DNA of 64,000 bases. It comes from Ancylobacter defluvii (lineage in GTDB: Bacteria > Pseudomonadota > Alphaproteobacteria > Rhizobiales > Xanthobacteraceae). Shown here piece by piece: positions 57,488 to 64,000 of the stretch (position 1 is the stretch's first letter; every line of letters starts with the position of its first letter). The notes under the pieces are model-generated. The model did no database searches. It was not told the origin of the DNA and worked only from the letters and a program-made list of their open reading frames with translations. The stretch lies in the NCBI RefSeq assembly GCF_018390605.1, contig NZ_JAHBGD010000002.1, forward strand, positions 1 through 64,000. Reading direction: 5' to 3'. Position numbers and translations under genes: made by a program.

Positions 57488-57559
57488 TCAGGTGAGAAGA
57501 TAGAGAAGGATGATGATCGGGATCGGAATGCCGATCAACCACATCAGAATAGCAGGCAT
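57488..57559 (-). CDS. 23-residue predicted membrane peptide
   Basis: A tiny gene between anbu and the SDR gene. A strong GGAGG (minus strand, about 57570-57566) lies upstream of the ATG at 57559. The frame encodes 23 residues: a short start MPAILMWL, a central GIPIPIIILLYLL, and then TGA at 57488. It is one hydrophobic segment with a proline kink. The ribosome-binding site, the hydrophobic composition and the position in its own 267-bp spacer make it a credible single-pass membrane peptide. Function is unknown, and no homology search could be run. Confidence 0.6.
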   Translation of the reverse strand: MPAILMWLIGIPIPIIILLYLLT

Positions 57560-57676
57560 TGCTTGCGTCCTCCGTAAAATTTAACCCGTCTTGCCGTAAT
57601 AACGACCACGGAAGCCTTAGGGTTCCATGTCTCCTGTAGAGAAACAGGCCCGACGTCCGGTTGAACGAGGAAAGCC

Positions 57677-58438
57677 ATGATCGCCATCCCCGCCGCTCCC
57701 CAGAAGATCGCCCTCGTCACCGGCGCCGGCACCGGCATCGGCAAGGCCGCGGCCCTGGCGCTCGCCGCCGATGGCTGGACGCTGGCGCTGACCGGGCGCC
57801 GGCGCGAGCCGCTGGAGGCGCTGGCCGCGGAGATCGGCGCGGCCGCCCACGTGCTTCCCGCCGACATCAGCGACAAGCCAGCGGTCGACGCGCTGTTCGC
57901 CGAGGTGGCGGCGCGCTTCGGCCGGCTCGACCTGCTGTTCAACAATGCCGGCGGCTGGTCGCCGGGGGCGCCGATCGAGGACGTGCCGTTCGAGGACTGG
58001 CAGCGGGTGGTGAACGTCAACCTCACCGGGGTGTTCCTGTGCACCCAGGCGGCGATCCGGCTGATGAAGGCACAGCAGCCGAAGGGCGGGCGCGTCATCA
58101 ATAACGGCTCGATCTCGGCGCATGCGCCTCGGCCGCTGACCGCGCCCTACACCGCCACCAAGCATGCGGTGAGCGGCCTCACCAAGCAGGTGGCGCTGGA
58201 GGGACGTACCCACAACATCGCCTGCGGCCAGATCGACATCGGCAATGCCGACACCGACATGGCGGCGAAGATGAAGTCGGGCATCCTGCAGGCCAACGGC
58301 CAGATCATGGTCGAGCCGGTATTCGATCCCGTCCATGCCGGGCGGGCGGTCGCCTATATGGCGAGCCTGCCGCTCGACGCCAACGTGCTGACCATGACGG
58401 TCATGGCGAGCGCCGCTCCCTTCGTCGGGCGCGGCTGA
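57677..58438 (+). CDS. Short-chain dehydrogenase/reductase
   Basis: 253-residue classical SDR. The cofactor loop [14 protein letters not shown] lies near residue 14. NNAGG and the Ser in INNGSIS are present, and the catalytic Tyr-Lys is in YTATKHA. NADP preference is suggested by TGRRREPL after the second strand. The substrate is unknown. The ATG at 57677 has GAGGAAAG upstream. The stop lies within the first copy of a 17-bp tandem repeat, and the Lrp-type gene converges from the other side. Confidence 0.88.
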   Translation: MIAIPAAPQKIALVTGAGTGIGKAAALALAADGWTLALTGRRREPLEALAAEIGAAAHVLPADISDKPAVDALFAEVAARFGRLDLLFNNAGGWSPGAPIEDVPFEDWQRVVNVNLTGVFLCTQAAIRLMKAQQPKGGRVINNGSISAHAPRPLTAPYTATKHAVSGLTKQVALEGRTHNIACGQIDIGNADTDMAAKMKSGILQANGQIMVEPVFDPVHAGRAVAYMASLPLDANVLTMTVMASAAPFVGRG

Positions 58439-58512
58439 CCTGGGAGCGCGACTGACCTGGGAGCGCGACTGACCTGGGAGCGCGACTGACCTGGGAGCGC
58501 GACTGACCTGGG
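58435..58512. repeat. 17-bp tandem repeat, 4.6 copies
   Basis: CTGACCTGGGAGCGCGA is repeated exactly at 58435, 58452, 58469 and 58486, with a partial fifth copy from 58503 (CTGACCTGGG). The first copy overlaps the SDR stop codon, and the array ends 2 bp before the convergent Lrp-gene stop at 58515-58517. The copies are identical, which suggests recent slippage. Confidence 0.95.
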
Positions 58513-58514
58513 CG

Positions 58515-59042
58515 TCAGCCGCCGCGACGCTGGCGCGGCGGCTCTTCCGCCTCCAGGGAGACATCGAGAAGCTCGGCAATCGGGTAGCCCTCGAAGCGCT
58601 TCACCGTCTTGGTCACCACATAGGTGAAATAGACGGAGATGCCGATCTCGCGGGTTAGCAAATCGTCTATTATTTCCTGGTAATGGGTTATGTTAAGCGC
58701 GATGACGTGTAGGATGTAGTCGATACCGCCGCCCACCGCGTGACAGGCCAGGACCTCGGGGATGGTCTTCACCACCTGCTCGAAGCGGGCAAAGTGCGCG
58801 CTGGTATGGTGCTGCAATGTGAGGGTGGTGAAGATGAGTTCTGTCTTGACCAATCGGCCGAGATCGATCTCGCCGCGATAGCCGCGCACATAGCCGGCCT
58901 GCTCCATCTTCTGGAGCCGGTCCCAGCAGGAACTCAGCGAGAGGCCGATGGCGGAGGCGAGCTCGACCTTCTTGATTCGCCCATTCTTCTGAAGCAAGGC
59001 GAGGATACGTACATCCACCGCGTCCAGCTTGTCGCTCGCCAT
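58515..59042 (-). CDS. Lrp/AsnC-family transcriptional regulator
   Basis: 175 residues. The N-terminal helix-turn-helix is seen as LDAVDVRILALLQKNGRIK followed by ELASAIGLSLSSCWDRLQKM. The C-terminal RAM domain has PEVLACHAVGGGIDYILHV. These proteins sense amino acids. I chose the ATG at 59042, which has AAGGGGAAG just upstream. It is downstream of the DmpA-type peptidase gene (33 bp) and in the same orientation as the deacetylase and Liv transporter genes, so it may control peptide or amino-acid uptake here. The N-terminal extension of the open frame is not needed. Confidence 0.87.
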   Translation of the reverse strand: MASDKLDAVDVRILALLQKNGRIKKVELASAIGLSLSSCWDRLQKMEQAGYVRGYRGEIDLGRLVKTELIFTTLTLQHHTSAHFARFEQVVKTIPEVLACHAVGGGIDYILHVIALNITHYQEIIDDLLTREIGISVYFTYVVTKTVKRFEGYPIAELLDVSLEAEEPPRQRRGG

Positions 59043-59075
59043 GGCTTCCCCTTTCTTTGGCGCCCAGCGCCGCAA

Positions 59076-60185
59076 TCAACCGTAACTACGTTTCAACCAA
59101 TCCTTCGGCAAAGCCGGTACAAAATTACCGTCGCGCCCCGTCATATCGTCGTTGGCGACCATCGCGTTGAGGATCGCTTCTTCAATGCTCTGCACCAATG
59201 CGTCAAAAAACGGATCGATGTCGGATTCCGGCACGAAATCCACTGTGAGCCGCCGCCCGCGCGCGCCGGCGGCCGCCGCGCCATTGGCAGTGGAGAAGGC
59301 GAGGAAAATGTCGCCGGAAGAGTGGTAGCCCAGCCCGCCGGTCCAGGCGACGCCGAGCGGCACCCGGCGGGCCAGGCGCTTGAGCTGGTGCGGCAGGAAG
59401 GGCGCATCGGTGGCGACCACCGCGATGATCGAGCCCTTCTCCATGCGCGGCGTGCGCTCGACCATGGCCGGCTCGGCCAGTTCGTCACCGACGCGGCGGC
59501 CGCGAATCATCAGATTGCGGCGCTGGCCGAAATTCGCCTGCACGAAGGCACCGACCGTGAAGATCTCCCCCGCCCATTCGACGCGGCGCGAAGCGGTGCC
59601 GGAACCGCCCTTGAAACCGAAAGCGATCATGCCGGTGCCGCCGCCGACACTGCCCTCTTCGATCGGCCCCTCGACGGCGCTGTCGATGGCGGCGAAGACG
59701 TGCTCCTGCTTCACATGGAAGCCATTGATGTCGTTAAGGAAACCATCATAGGTTTCGGCAGCGACCGGCAGACCCCAGGCCTCCTCCATCACGCCCGGCG
59801 CGCGGGCATTCATCCAGGCAAGGGTAGCGTCGCGGGTGAGACCGCAGCTATGGGTGTTGGTGATGGTGAGCGGAAAGCTGAAGGCGCCGATCTCCTCGAT
59901 GATGTGCGCCCCCGTCATCTCGCCATTGCCATTGGCACTGAACACTCCGGCAAATACCGGCAGCGCCAATTGATCGCGGGAACGCGGCAGAATAGCGGTC
60001 ACGCCGGTCCGCACCGGCCCTTGCCCGACCGATAACGGTCCCTCGCCCTCGATCAGCGTCGCGTAACCGACGGAAACGCCGGGCACATCGGTGATGGCGT
60101 TGTTCGTCCCCGGCACGCCATCGAAAGCTATGGCGTAGCCGCGCGCGCGCGGCCGACCCGAGGGGGTGAAATGGTATGAATTCAT
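59076..60185 (-). CDS. P1-family aminopeptidase (DmpA/BapA-like)
   Basis: 369-residue Ntn-type hydrolase that autoprocesses into two chains. The probable cleavage and nucleophile site is GFKGGSGTASR, with the new N-terminal Ser, preceded by EGSVGGGTGM. The N-terminal NNAITDVPGVSVGYATL and the later TDAPFLPHQLKRL are typical of L-aminopeptidase D-Ala-esterase/amidase (DmpA) and beta-aminopeptidases. Substrates could be D-Ala- or beta-amino-acid-containing peptides. The ATG at 60185 lies at the start of conserved sequence; a TTG at 60191 is possible. No strong ribosome-binding site is seen. Confidence 0.88.
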   Translation of the reverse strand: MNSYHFTPSGRPRARGYAIAFDGVPGTNNAITDVPGVSVGYATLIEGEGPLSVGQGPVRTGVTAILPRSRDQLALPVFAGVFSANGNGEMTGAHIIEEIGAFSFPLTITNTHSCGLTRDATLAWMNARAPGVMEEAWGLPVAAETYDGFLNDINGFHVKQEHVFAAIDSAVEGPIEEGSVGGGTGMIAFGFKGGSGTASRRVEWAGEIFTVGAFVQANFGQRRNLMIRGRRVGDELAEPAMVERTPRMEKGSIIAVVATDAPFLPHQLKRLARRVPLGVAWTGGLGYHSSGDIFLAFSTANGAAAAGARGRRLTVDFVPESDIDPFFDALVQSIEEAILNAMVANDDMTGRDGNFVPALPKDWLKRSYG

Positions 60186-60194
60186 AGACAACTA

Positions 60195-60259
60195 GTAGAC
60201 GAAATCTACGCAATATGAAATGCGCCGCAGCATAAGAAACTCCTATGCAATCAATAGGA
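60195..60259. promoter_or_regulatory. Palindromes upstream of the DmpA-type gene
   Basis: The AT-rich 84-bp spacer holds two inverted repeats: GTAGA-N5-TCTAC (60195-60209) and TCCTAT-N7-ATAGGA (60241-60259). They lie 10-24 and 56-74 bp upstream of the peptidase ATG. Lrp/AsnC regulators bind imperfect palindromes in such places, and an Lrp-type gene is two genes away. Binding is inferred. Confidence 0.4.
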
Positions 60260-60269
60260 TAGACCTAAA

Positions 60270-61157
60270 TTATTCAAGAATGTTTCTAATGTGAAATGGG
60301 GTTTTCTCGATGCGGGGCGACCATGTGCCGGCGGCTTCCAGCGCGCGAACGTGGCCGGCAACCTCCGCGAGTGTCGCGAACCAGACGTCCCCCTTGGCCT
60401 GCATGTGCTCGATGAGGGCGCGGATGGCGAGCGCCTGCGCCGGGCGACCGCTGACCGCCGGGTGCCAGACCGTCACAAACAGGCCGCCGAGCTCCCAGAA
60501 CGCGTCGAACTCCTCACGGAACACCGCCAGCGCCTGCGAGGGCGGCGAGATCTTCATCAGATAATCGAAGGCACGGGCAGAAACGTACTGGTTGTAATCG
60601 TCGACCGAAGCGGGCACCGGCAGCTCGACGAGGCTACCCCGGCCATTGTCGAGCAGGATCGGGATATCGTCGGCGAACAGCGAGGAATCATAGGCGAATC
60701 CCTCCTCGATCAGGAGATCGAAGGTCGCGCGGGACAGGCCGTAATAGGGCGCGCGGTAGCCCTTCGGCTTTGCACCGCAAAAGCGCTCGATGGCCTCGCT
60801 GCCGCGCCGCAGCGTGGCAAGCTCCTCGTCCCGCGTCTGCTTGCTCGGCCATTCGTGGAAATGGCCGTGATGGCCGAGCTCGGCACCGGCCTTCAGCAGC
60901 GTCTCGATGGCAGCCGGATAGGTTTCGATCACCCAGCCCGGCACGAAGGCGGTCAGCGGCACGCCGGCGCGGGCGAACATGTCGGCGAGACGCGGCGTAC
61001 CGACGAAGGGGTCGTAGCGCATATGCGCCAGCGCCTGCGGCAGATCGCGCGCGCCGGCGCGGTGCGCGGCATGCACGACGCTGTCGGCGTCGACATCGAA
61101 GCTGAAGGCGACGGCGCAGCGGGCGCCATTCGGCCAGGGGGGCGGATTGGCGATCAT
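60270..61157 (-). CDS. Polysaccharide deacetylase family protein (PgdA/PuuE-like)
   Basis: 295-residue NodB-fold hydrolase. The first catalytic motif is FSFDVDADS and the metal-binding motif is ELGHHGHFHEW. RAPYYGLSRATFDLL and GGLFVTVWHPAVSGRP are typical of the group that includes HpPgdA and allantoinase-like PuuE. There is no signal peptide, so a cytoplasmic substrate (a purine-degradation or amide intermediate) is at least as likely as peptidoglycan. It follows livF by 9 bp in the same orientation, which suggests a catabolic role. Confidence 0.82.
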   Translation of the reverse strand: MIANPPPWPNGARCAVAFSFDVDADSVVHAAHRAGARDLPQALAHMRYDPFVGTPRLADMFARAGVPLTAFVPGWVIETYPAAIETLLKAGAELGHHGHFHEWPSKQTRDEELATLRRGSEAIERFCGAKPKGYRAPYYGLSRATFDLLIEEGFAYDSSLFADDIPILLDNGRGSLVELPVPASVDDYNQYVSARAFDYLMKISPPSQALAVFREEFDAFWELGGLFVTVWHPAVSGRPAQALAIRALIEHMQAKGDVWFATLAEVAGHVRALEAAGTWSPRIEKTPFHIRNILE

Positions 61158-61166
61158 CGCGGCTCC

Positions 61167-61898
61167 TCAGCTGGTGCGCACGCCACCGTCGAGGAACAGC
61201 GCATGCAGGTCATGGGTATCCACCTCGGCGACCGGCGCGTCCAGCGCCTCGCGCCCGCGCACCAGCACGCAGACGCGATTGGCCAGAGTGAGCGCCTTGG
61301 TGACGTTCTGCTCGACCAGCAGGATCGGGATGGCAAGCCGCTTGTGCACATCGGCGATCGCCTCGAAGACGAGGTCGACGGTGGCCGGGGCGAGATCGCT
61401 GCTGGGTTCGTCGAGCAGCAGCACCGAGGGATTGAGCAGCAGGGTCGAGCCGATGGCGAGCATGCGGCGCTCGCCGCCGGAGAGGTTGCCGGCAAGCGCG
61501 CGGCGACGCTCCTTCAGGCGCGGGAACAGGGCGAAGACCTTCTCCACCTCCTGCTCGAAGGTCCTGGGGCGCAGATAGGCACCCATGCGCAGATTATCGG
61601 CGACGCTCATATCGGCGAAGACGTTGCGCGTCTGCGGCACATAGCCGAGGCCGGCGCTCGCGCGGCCATGCGCCGGCAAGCGGGTGACGTCGCGGCCGGC
61701 GAGGGTGATCGAACCGGAGCGGACCTTGGTCAGCCCCATCGCGGTCTTTAGCACCGTCGACTTGCCGGAACCGTTGGCGCCGAGCACGGCGACCACCTCT
61801 CCGGCGCGCAGGGTGAGCGAGAGGTCGTCCAGCACGGTGACCGGGCCGTAGCCGGCGGTGAGATTGGAGAGGATCAGCACATCGGTCATCGCGGTCAC
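61167..61898 (-). CDS. livF: Branched-chain-amino-acid-type ABC transporter ATPase LivF
   Basis: 243 residues. Walker A is GANGSGKSTVLK, the signature is NLSGGERRMLAIG and Walker B is VLLLDEPSSDL. The early part has YVPQTRNVFADMSVADNL, typical of LivF. The GTG at 61898 overlaps the livG stop (GTGA), so it is preferred over the ATG at 61889. It is the second ATPase of the livHMGF set; the deacetylase gene follows after 9 bp. Substrate may be amino acids, amides or urea-type solutes. Confidence 0.9.
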   Translation of the reverse strand: MTAMTDVLILSNLTAGYGPVTVLDDLSLTLRAGEVVAVLGANGSGKSTVLKTAMGLTKVRSGSITLAGRDVTRLPAHGRASAGLGYVPQTRNVFADMSVADNLRMGAYLRPRTFEQEVEKVFALFPRLKERRRALAGNLSGGERRMLAIGSTLLLNPSVLLLDEPSSDLAPATVDLVFEAIADVHKRLAIPILLVEQNVTKALTLANRVCVLVRGREALDAPVAEVDTHDLHALFLDGGVRTS

Positions 61899-62650
61899 GC
61901 CGGCATGCCGAGATAGGAGCGCACCACCCGCTCATTGGCGCGGATCTCCGCGGGAGTGCCGGAGGCGATCAACTCGCCGGCGTCGAGCACGAACACCCGG
62001 TCGCAGACATTGGCGATCATCTCCATATTGTGCTCGATCAGCAGCACGATGCGCCCTTCCGCCTTCAGCTCGTGCAGCAGCGCCGCCTGCTGCTCGATGA
62101 GCACCGGGTTGACGCCGGCCGCCGGCTCGTCGAGCAGCAGCACGGCGGGATCGGACATCAGCAGCATGCCCATGGTGAGCAGCTTCTGCTGGCCGCCGGA
62201 GAGGCTGCCGGCATAATCGTTTGCCTTGTGGGCGAGGCCGAGGCGCTTCAGCATCGCCTCGGCGCGGGTGGCGATCTCCGCCTCGCGGGAGGCCACCGCG
62301 GCGGGGCGCAGGAACAGGTTGAACACCCCCTCCCCGGCCTGGTCGCGCTCGCCGGCCATCATGTTCTGAAACACGGTGAGCCGGTGCGCCAGCCGCGGCA
62401 CCTGGAAGGTGCGGCCGATGCCGGCCGCCGCCACCAGCTCCGGCCTGCCATAGGCGAGCGGGCGGCCGTTCAGCGTCACCGCGCCAGCATCCGGCACATA
62501 GACGCCGGCGACGATGTTGAGCAGCGTCGACTTGCCGGAACCGTTCGGCCCGATGATGCCGGTGATGCTGGCCGGCGCCGCTTCGAGCGACACCGCGCGC
62601 AGCGCCTGGAAGCCGCCGAAGGACAGCGAGACGTCAGTGACGCTCAGCAT
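61895..62650 (-). CDS. livG: Branched-chain-amino-acid-type ABC transporter ATPase LivG
   Basis: 251 residues. Walker A is GPNGSGKSTLLN, the signature is SLSGGQQKLLTMG and Walker B is VLLLDEPAAGVNP. GRTFQVPRLAHRLTVFQNMM is the LivG-type stretch after the Q-loop. The C-terminal VFVLDAGELIASGTP is typical. The 5' end overlaps livM by 17 bp, and the 3' end overlaps livF by 4 bp, so the set is tightly coupled. Confidence 0.91.
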   Translation of the reverse strand: MLSVTDVSLSFGGFQALRAVSLEAAPASITGIIGPNGSGKSTLLNIVAGVYVPDAGAVTLNGRPLAYGRPELVAAAGIGRTFQVPRLAHRLTVFQNMMAGERDQAGEGVFNLFLRPAAVASREAEIATRAEAMLKRLGLAHKANDYAGSLSGGQQKLLTMGMLLMSDPAVLLLDEPAAGVNPVLIEQQAALLHELKAEGRIVLLIEHNMEMIANVCDRVFVLDAGELIASGTPAEIRANERVVRSYLGMPA

Positions 62651-63506
62651 CGCGGACCTCCTTGGTCTCGGGAATGAGACCCTGCGGGCGGAACAGGAAC
62701 ATCAGCACCAGCACCAGGCCGAACAGCGCCAGCCGGCCATTGGCCAGCACGTCGGCCGGCAGGTCGATCCAGCCGGCGACGAAGCGCGAGGAGACGCTGA
62801 GCAGCTGCACCGCCGCCGCGCCGATGACCACGCCGAGAGTGCTGCCCGGCCCACCGAGGATCAGCGCCGTCCAGACGATGAAGGTCTCGGTGACGGTGAA
62901 GCTGCTGGGCGACACATAGCCGACGATGTGGGCGTAGAGCACGCCGGCCGCCGCCGCCATCGCCCAGCCGATGATCGACACCGTCCGCTGGTAGGTGACC
63001 GGGTTGCGCCCGAGGGTGGCGGCGAGCACCTCGTCCTCGCGCAGCACCTTCAGCATGCGCCCGAACGGCGAGCGGGCGATGCGGTGCGCCATAAACCAGG
63101 CGGCGGCCATCAGCGCCAGCGCGCAGGCGAGCGCCAGATGCGGATCGGCGAAGCGCGGCACGGTGAGGCCGTCGGCGCCGCCGAGGGCCGGCGCGTTCAG
63201 CGCGGTGAGGCGGAACAGCTCGCCGGCGCCCAGCGTGATCAGCGCCCAGTAGTCCTGCGACAGCCGGCGCGCCGGCAACAGCACCAGCAGCGAGACGACC
63301 ACCGCGAAGGCGAGGCCGAGCGCGGCGCCGGCCGGCCACGGCATGCCCGCCTGCGCGGCGAGCGCAGCGGCATAGGCGCCGAGGCCGAAGGGCAGGATCT
63401 GGCCGAAATTGACCAGGCCGGTAAGGCCGAACTGGATGTTCAGGCTGAGGCCGAGCACCGACCAGACGGCGACGATGGTGAGGCAGTAGATGGCGAAATC
63501 GAGCAT
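62634..63506 (-). CDS. livM: Branched-chain-amino-acid-type ABC transporter permease LivM
   Basis: 290 residues with about eight membrane segments. LSLNIQFGLTGLVNFGQ and GRMLKVLREDEVLAATLGRN are the LivM/LivH core and cytoplasmic coupling regions. LILGGPGSTLGVVIGAA is another conserved stretch. The C-terminal FLFRPQGLIPE is standard. I chose the ATG at 63506 because it begins at the first membrane segment and follows livH by 4 bp; longer frames read into livH. Confidence 0.9.
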   Translation of the reverse strand: MLDFAIYCLTIVAVWSVLGLSLNIQFGLTGLVNFGQILPFGLGAYAAALAAQAGMPWPAGAALGLAFAVVVSLLVLLPARRLSQDYWALITLGAGELFRLTALNAPALGGADGLTVPRFADPHLALACALALMAAAWFMAHRIARSPFGRMLKVLREDEVLAATLGRNPVTYQRTVSIIGWAMAAAAGVLYAHIVGYVSPSSFTVTETFIVWTALILGGPGSTLGVVIGAAAVQLLSVSSRFVAGWIDLPADVLANGRLALFGLVLVLMFLFRPQGLIPETKEVRDAERH

Positions 63507-63510
63507 GCCC

Positions 63511-64000
63511 TCACCTCCCCGCCAGCGGCGACAGGCGCGGGCGCAGCAGCAGCACCACGACCAGCGCCAGCACGGCGACATAGTCGCGGAACTGGGTGGG
63601 GATCTGCCAGCTCTCGCCGCCGAGCAAGGCGCCGAAATCGATGTAGATCAGCAGGTTCTGCGCGAGCGAGAGGATCAGCGCGCCGAGCACCGCGCCGAAC
63701 ACGTTGGACAGGCCGCCAATGGTGACGGCGGCGAACACCGGCAGGAGAATGATCAGGTCCATGTTCGGCTGCAGCCGCGTCTCGAAGGCGAGCAGCGTAC
63801 CGCCGATGGCGGCGAGCGCGCCGGAGAGGAACCACATCAGCTTGATCAGCCGGTCGCCGGGAATGCCGCGCGTCACCGCGAGATCGGCATTGGAGGCAAG
63901 CGCGCGCAGGCCGGAGCCGACACGGGTGAAATTCAGGAACAGATGCAGCAGCAGCATCAGCACCGCCGCCACCACCACCACCAGCGCATCGAGGGTGGTG
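63511..64000 (-). CDS. livH: Branched-chain-amino-acid-type ABC transporter permease LivH (5' end outside window)
   Basis: The minus-strand frame is open to the window end, so the N-terminus is missing; 162 codons remain, plus the stop at 63511. The visible part has the coupling loop GSGLRALASNADLAVTRGIP, then LSGALAAIGGTLLAFETRL and FAAVTIGGLSNVFGAVLGAL, all LivH features. It ends with LLLRPRLSPLAGR. A periplasmic binding protein gene is expected further upstream, outside this window. Confidence 0.88.
   Translation of the reverse strand, partial: TTLDALVVVVAAVLMLLLHLFLNFTRVGSGLRALASNADLAVTRGIPGDRLIKLMWFLSGALAAIGGTLLAFETRLQPNMDLIILLPVFAAVTIGGLSNVFGAVLGALILSLAQNLLIYIDFGALLGGESWQIPTQFRDYVAVLALVVVLLLRPRLSPLAGR

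Noticed and set aside
58435-58512. Tandem repeat considered as a CRISPR array
   Set aside because: The units are contiguous with no spacers and only 17 bp long, and no cas genes are nearby.
60291-61751. Plus-strand frame of 486 codons across the deacetylase and livF genes
   Set aside because: It spans two genes with clear motifs on the other strand and has shadow-like composition.

Overview
This is a chromosomal window from a high-GC alphaproteobacterium of the order Hyphomicrobiales (Rhizobiales). Two blocks show this: dusB-ntrB-ntrC-ntrY-ntrX-trkA-trkH-D-amino-acid aminotransferase-hfq-hflX, with a bifunctional ispDF upstream, and rlpA-dacC-tmk-holB-metG-tatD-MBL hydrolase. A Xanthobacteraceae-type genome (Ancylobacter, Starkeya or Xanthobacter) is my best guess from gene order and protein flavour. 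It is inference only. There are no rRNA genes, insertion sequences, phage genes or CRISPR arrays.

Layout. 51-1738 (minus): pncC and ispDF. 1976-15057 (plus): the nitrogen two-component systems NtrBC and NtrYX, the Trk potassium system, an aminotransferase, Hfq and HflX. 15104-34705 looks accessory. It holds a nucleotide-sugar dehydrogenase and a secreted lyase-like protein. A tightly packed plus-strand unit follows (17537-29034): an ABC-exporter-like protein with every ATPase motif degenerate, a free-standing cyclic-nucleotide-binding protein, a membrane cyclase with a tetra-histidine heme-type anchor and a ferredoxin domain, a complete peptide-type ABC importer and a small methyltransferase. 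Four minus-strand glycosyltransferase genes (29047-34705) end the block. 34935-43359 (minus) is housekeeping: mazG, an MBL hydrolase, tatD, metG, holB, tmk, dacC, rlpA. 43777-52352 is mixed single genes: an L,D-transpeptidase, a LysR regulator, a HAD phosphatase, tRNA-Leu, fhs, DoxX, gpt, a DUF1254 protein and a CinA-like protein. 52559-57409 (plus) is an Anbu-protease neighbourhood: circularly permuted ATP-grasp ligase, LysE-type exporter, alpha-E protein, transglutaminase and Anbu. 57488-64000 holds a 23-residue membrane peptide gene, an SDR, a 17-bp tandem repeat, an Lrp-family regulator, a DmpA-type peptidase, a polysaccharide deacetylase and a branched-chain-amino-acid-type ABC transporter cut by the window end.

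The strongest candidate for an under-described system is 17537-22545. The cyclase has the architecture of the quinone-responsive CyaC described in Sinorhizobium meliloti, and it lies between its likely sensor (CNB domain, no HTH) and a catalytically degenerate ABC protein. The cyclase's own substrate and transition-state residues also appear replaced. The second candidate is the Anbu/ATP-grasp/alpha-E/transglutaminase cluster with an embedded amino-acid exporter.
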